Position numbers and translations under genes: made by a program. The notes below the pieces were generated by a model that was not told the origin of the DNA, made no database searches, and saw nothing but the letters and a program-made list of their open reading frames with translations. From the NCBI GenBank assembly GCA_026874595.1, contig CM049308.1, positions 39,790,527 through 39,854,526 on the forward strand: a stretch of 64,000 bases of DNA. The letters are read 5' to 3'. Position 1 is the first letter of the stretch, and each line of letters starts with the position of its first letter. Origin of the DNA: Sipunculus nudus. Taxonomy: Eukaryota > Annelida > Sipuncula > Golfingiida > Sipunculidae. Positions 28,701-34,700 of this stretch are shown piece after piece.

Positions 28701-31700
28701 TTGTGGAGAACCTGTCTTATTCTGTAGGTTCATCCTTACAAACAGGACATCATGGACATCATGTTGTCATTGATTATCCATGTATGACCCATCAGAACTG
28801 AAGATATGTGACAAACACATTGTTTGTTGATATGAAGGTTATCTGTCAAGTGTTGACCCTGCACTCAGACAAGTGTGATATTCACTGATATATCTAGTTG
28901 AAACATCAATAGGGTCCTCCAGGCTCTGATTTTGAGATTACTCTATAACTGACCATTATCAATAGGGGCTATATTACTATGCTCTACCTACACACACAGA
29001 GCACTACATGTTAAACACTACCCTAGGCCTGTAGTAGCATACATGTATGGTCGAGTATAAATTTATTTGGATGAAAATTGGACTGAATGGGTTTTTTAAA
29101 AATTTGAACTTGCAATCAATAGGCATTACCTGACTTGAACTCAGATACTCATTACTATCACTCGTCTTCATTTAGAGTGAAAATATCAATACATAATTCC
29201 AGAATTGATGCAGAACTAATCAGACCTCCACTACTCAATTCATTCCTAAAACAGTAAATATTTGGTTAAAATATGGATTCCGTAATTTTACAACATGAGG
29301 CAACAATTAAGAATTTCAAGTCCTGTATAAAATATAGGTGTGAATACACAACTCTGAAGTATACATTGGGCTGGGAAGCTTATAACTTGAGTTGTGATAC
29401 AAGCCATACAGTGGAATATACTGCAAAATTCTTCCATCCTGTTGCATTGATACCAAGTCAATAAAAAAGTCCATAATCTTCACATTCGGTTACAAGTGAT
29501 GAATTAACACAAAAGAATACATGAGTAAAACCATCTGAAATTCATCTCTATGGTAATGAGTCATTTCCTGTATGGCCTACAAGTTAGCCAACATCCAGTA
29601 AGCCATACTTGTATTCATGTAGTCAGAAATTCAACAAACATTGAGATGGATATCCAACTATGCTGAGTTAAAACAGGATTTTTTTCAGACATGGTAGGTA
29701 TTGTTAGAAAGTATACAAAAAAGCTTGTGATATGTCTGGTTTATGTCAAGTGATAGCATATTGAAGCCCATGAGGTGTTGTCAGAAATAACAAAAATACT
29801 TGAGAATGCTCATTGAGAGCTACAGTACAGTCCTTGATGCTAGATATAAAGGCACTCTGATGCTAGTACACTGGTGGTCTGCTCTCTTATGTCAGAGGGC
29901 CAAAATGGCGCTAGCCAAAACTGGAGGACTAGGAAGCGTAACCCAAGGACCTTTGTCTCTCTTCAGAAGACTTGATATTGAAATGCTTGTTACCACTTTG
30001 TATGATGATTTTGGTAAAAATATTGTATATACTCTATCCAAACAAATAGTAATTTTTGTTAGTGTTTGAAAACTGTTCACCCTGTGGACATGATTGAAGG
30101 GCACTCTGTGTCATGATACAGGATACAGGCGTGGTGTAACATACACTGCATACCTGAATACTGACAAGCAAGCTCAGTGGTTTATGTGTCACTCAGTATG
30201 GTTTATATGTGAGGCATGACTAACACCATCAGTTTATTGATACTATATATTGTTCATACCAACTATACACATTGATTTTCTCTTTGTAAAATTTACGTGA
30301 CCTTCTGTATTTGAATTAAAAATATATAATATAGATTATAGAAGGTAGTGTTACCCTCCGATGTAAAGTGCTCTATGGCCTACAGACTAGGCCAGAGCGG
30401 TATAACTCTGAAGAAAAACAACACTGTAAATTCAAAACAGTCTGTTTCACGGGATGCGACCCGATCATCAGATGAATTCACCTGATCACCTGATCGTCGG
30501 GTCGCATCCTGTGAAACAGACTGTTGTTAATTTACAGTGTTGTTTTTCTTCAGAGTAATATAGATTATATTGATTTGATTATATATGATACAGATAGGTT
30601 ATACAGTCTTGTGTTCTGTCATGCATAGTATGCCATACATTCATATGGTGCTTTTTAGCGAACCTGTGAGCTTATGCGATGGTGCGGCGGCGTCCGTCGT
30701 GTGTTGTGCGTCATGCGTCGTGCGTCGTCTGTACGTTAACCATAGCTATCTCGAAAACGGCAGGAGCTAGCATCACCAAATTTTTTGCAAATAATCAGTT
30801 ATTCAAAAAAATATAGAGGATTTTGTTTATTTTTTTACTAACTGCATTTTCTTAGATTTTATAGGGAAAAAGCTAAAAAAGCTTTAAAAATCTTCTTCTC
30901 CGAAACTGCCCAGCCAAATTGTCTAATATTTTACAGAAATGATCCCTGGAACAATCTTTCTCAAGTTTGTTCGAATGGTTCCAGTTCGGAGATTTTTGGC
31001 CGAGTTACAGGAGGTTGAACTTTGTTAACTGTGCAAAAAAGCATATTAAAATTTATATCTCAAAAACTGCTGTAGCTATCATCACCAAATTTTATGCCAA
31101 TGTTGGTCACATAGGTCATATCTGAAATTGAGGTATTGGTGGCGCCACCTGCATCGGCCTTTTTTGTACGGGGTCATCAGTGCCTGTATCACACTGAGAG
31201 CTACAAAAAACTTCCTCTCTAAAACCCATTGGCCAAAATGTTTAATATTGCACAGAAATGATCCTAGGGTAGTGCTTTCTGAAGTTTGTTCAAATGGTCT
31301 CTTTTCAGTGACTTTTGGCTAAGTTATGGGATGCTGAATTTAGTCATACGCCATAACAGCCCATTTTAGCTCAGTGGATACAAAGATCTTCTTCTCAAAA
31401 ACCACTGGGCCAAATTCTTAAATCTCACACATTAATTATCCTCAGATATTAATAATTCAAGTTTGTTCAAATGGTTTTGGTTCAGTGCTTTTTGGCTGAT
31501 TTATGGGAAGCTGAACTTAGCCAATTTGGTGTATCTTCCTATATGAGTTATAAACCTGCGAAACGTTTTTCAACTGATGCCACTGAAGCCAGTTTGTTAA
31601 ATATTTTACAAGAATAATCCCTACAATAATTCTTATAATAATTGTCATAAATGGTTACACATGAATGATTTTTGGCTGAATTATGGAGATTGAATTGAGT

Positions 31701-34700
31701 CATTTTACCATACATGTTAGCTGTGTGATGCTGTTACATCAAGCCTAGCACCAGTTTATCAGCATCTATTACATCATGCCACTAGACATTTAGATTTCAG
31801 GTTATCTTTGGTTAATATTGACAAGAAAGTTTTTTTAAAAGCTTTTAAAAAATTTAGATTTATGATTAAAGTTATTTATCATACCAGACAATGTTACAAT
31901 CATGGATATTCAGCTCTCTGTGGCTATATAAAGACAACTGTACGTGGATTATAAATTTTTGGTATCCCTGCTCAACTTAATTCAAGAATTAGCCATCAAT
32001 TAGATATATCTGTATTTTAATTTTGCATTCAGTATGCATCCGTAATAATTTTACATATATTCCTGATTTCTTTTTTTTTTATAAAAAGTCAGCTGAAAAG
32101 CATTTTGTATTGGGAAAATAAATTTCAAAGTTATTTCAAGTAGGGACCACTTTAATGTACAGATGGCAGCACATGGTTTACCATTGGCAGATTGCCAGTG
32201 CCTTGATGTTGGCCATTAGCCAAGATGATGTCAGCTCTATAAATAGTTTTGGCACAGTGCCAGGATTGGAAGAAGTGCAGCAAGTTATAGGTCAAGTATT
32301 CAATCAGTGCAGTAGCTGCATTCTATTTATAGCTTTGGCAGACTGCTCACTGCATCATATTTGGCACCAAAGTTCAGCCTGAATCTATTTATAGCTTTGG
32401 CAAACTGCCAGCTGTGTCAGATTATGCAACAGGTCAAGAGTTCACTCAGTTCAGCCAGGTACAGGTCAAAAGTTCACTCAGTTTAGCCAGGTGCAGGTCA
32501 AGAGTTCACTCAGTGCAGTAGCTTGAGGCAGCAATTTGTCACAGGTCATTCGGGGGCAACTGCCTTACTCACCTGAACCTTTTCAGCCCAGTGCATCAAA
32601 CTCTGGGGAAGTTTGATTTATTAGACTGATATTTTGACCTGCCTATGCATCTTTGATGGTATTCTCATTTACAAGACAGGTGGTGCCACCTACATTGACT
32701 TTTGCAGTTTGTGCGCCTGCTTATTTCTACAGAGGAATTTGATACGTCAGCCTAAAATTGGGCATGTTTATACATATCGGGTAGCCCTCATTTTTGGTTG
32801 ACCTTTGACCTTTCTTCTCTGCCCAGCGTCCATTTGTGCGTCTGTTTCCACGCATAAACTCACATATCTCGGCAACAGTTTGACCAATAAGGCTAAAGAT
32901 TTTGCACAAATGTAGCCCTTGGAAGGCTTTATAACATACACTAAAAATGGTGGCGCCACCTGCAACCATTTTGCACAGCGTCCATCTGTTCATCTGCCTT
33001 GGGATAAAATCACTCATATCTCAGCAGTGGTTTGACTTATCCACCTGAAATTTTGCAGGTTTATACATCCTGGACAATTTTCTCGATTTTATGACAGGTG
33101 GCACCACCTGCATTCACGTTTACGTGCAGACATCCATTCTAATATTCAACACACTGGCTCTATTCTCCTTGCCACTTAATCCATGCCTCACTTCACCCGT
33201 GCCACTCTGATTTCTGCGGATACACATAGTCGCTTGTCGACTACCCATATTCTAGTTTTAAAATGTCCAAGTCTGAAACTTGCAGGTCCGAAACGTCCAT
33301 TTTGCTGAAATCATAATGACTAAGGTAGATATGCAGGACTTAAGAGGATCAATATTAAATTTAAAAAATTAAAACCTTCATTCATACCCCCAAATTTTGC
33401 ACAGGTTCGCATTAGGCCTGTAGGCCTTGTTTTAGTTGTATTGGGCTATTTGCAGAATGAGTTGGTGGTACAAAATGAGTTCACCTCTGTGAGTCTCAGC
33501 TGTGGAAAGTGATTGTAGAGTAAGGTTTTTCCAACAGATGGCAGCAACAGCTTCATGTGCAGCAGCATGAGATTTAGTTTAACATTAACTGGTTAGGGGG
33601 CAGCACAGAAATGCAGTATCTGGGGCAGAAATGGTTGTTTAAATTCAATTCAACAACTGCAAACTGGTAAAGAAGGAAAATTACTGTTTAAATGCCAGAA
33701 AACCAGAGGTGTGTGTGATCCTTAAATGTGTAATGGGATTCTTTAAGAGTAACAAGGCTTTAAACATTATCAAACACATAGATTATTGTGATTTCCACTG
33801 AACAAACATTTTGCCAGATCATATCTAGTATTACACTGCAATAGGCTATAGCATTTGTTTATATTCTGTAGCATATTAGGCTCATTTGTTCTCTGTATAA
33901 CTGATATTTTGGTCATTCTTTGCCAAAAATTTTTGGGATAAGCCCTGAAATACTTTTGGTCAGAGTCTGACAAACCAAAACATGCCAGGGCCATCTTGTC
34001 AAGTACAAATAAATTAAGTCGATAAATCACATCAGTTTGACACTTTTAGACCTATAGCTACAGTAAAATTGCTTTTATTACAGATGTCAATCATATACAG
34101 TGAAGATGGCCTGTCAGATATTCAGCCTCCCTGCGTCGCCCAGGAACTCATTAACCATGATGGGGTTTTACATAAAATTTACGTTATAGGAGATCTCCAT
34201 TATCTTGTTCAGAGGCCTTCATTGAAAAATCTCACTCCAGGAAGTAAGTATACTACCTATTATTTAAGATATTCTTTATCTCACATGAAGAAAATAGTGT
34301 TAAATCATATTGTCATGAAATACTTTAATCTCACACATGGTAGTGTGAGATCTGTCATGTAAGTAACACTTGATCTCACACAAAGAAAAAAGTATCAGTT
34401 TATACTGTAAAATATACTTAATCTAGCACAAAGTAGTATAAGATCTTTCATGTACGAAATACTTGATCTCACACAAAGAAAATAATATATGTTTATACTG
34501 TCATAAAATACTAAATCTCACACAAAGTAGTATGAGATCTTTCATGTAGAAAATAATTGATCTCACACAAGAAATAGTTTTAGTTTGAACTGTCATGAAA
34601 TACTAAATCTCACATAAGAAAGTGTTAGATCTTTAATATAAAAAGCACTTAATCTCACATACAAAAATAGTATTTGTTAATACATGTACTGTTACTCAAT

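Noticed and set aside
31364-31440. TTTTAGCTCAGTGGAT looks like a tRNA D-arm (TAGCTCAGTGG)
   Set aside because: No acceptor pairing, anticodon arm or T-arm GTTCGA follows; it lies in a degenerate ~165-bp repeat unit of family C.
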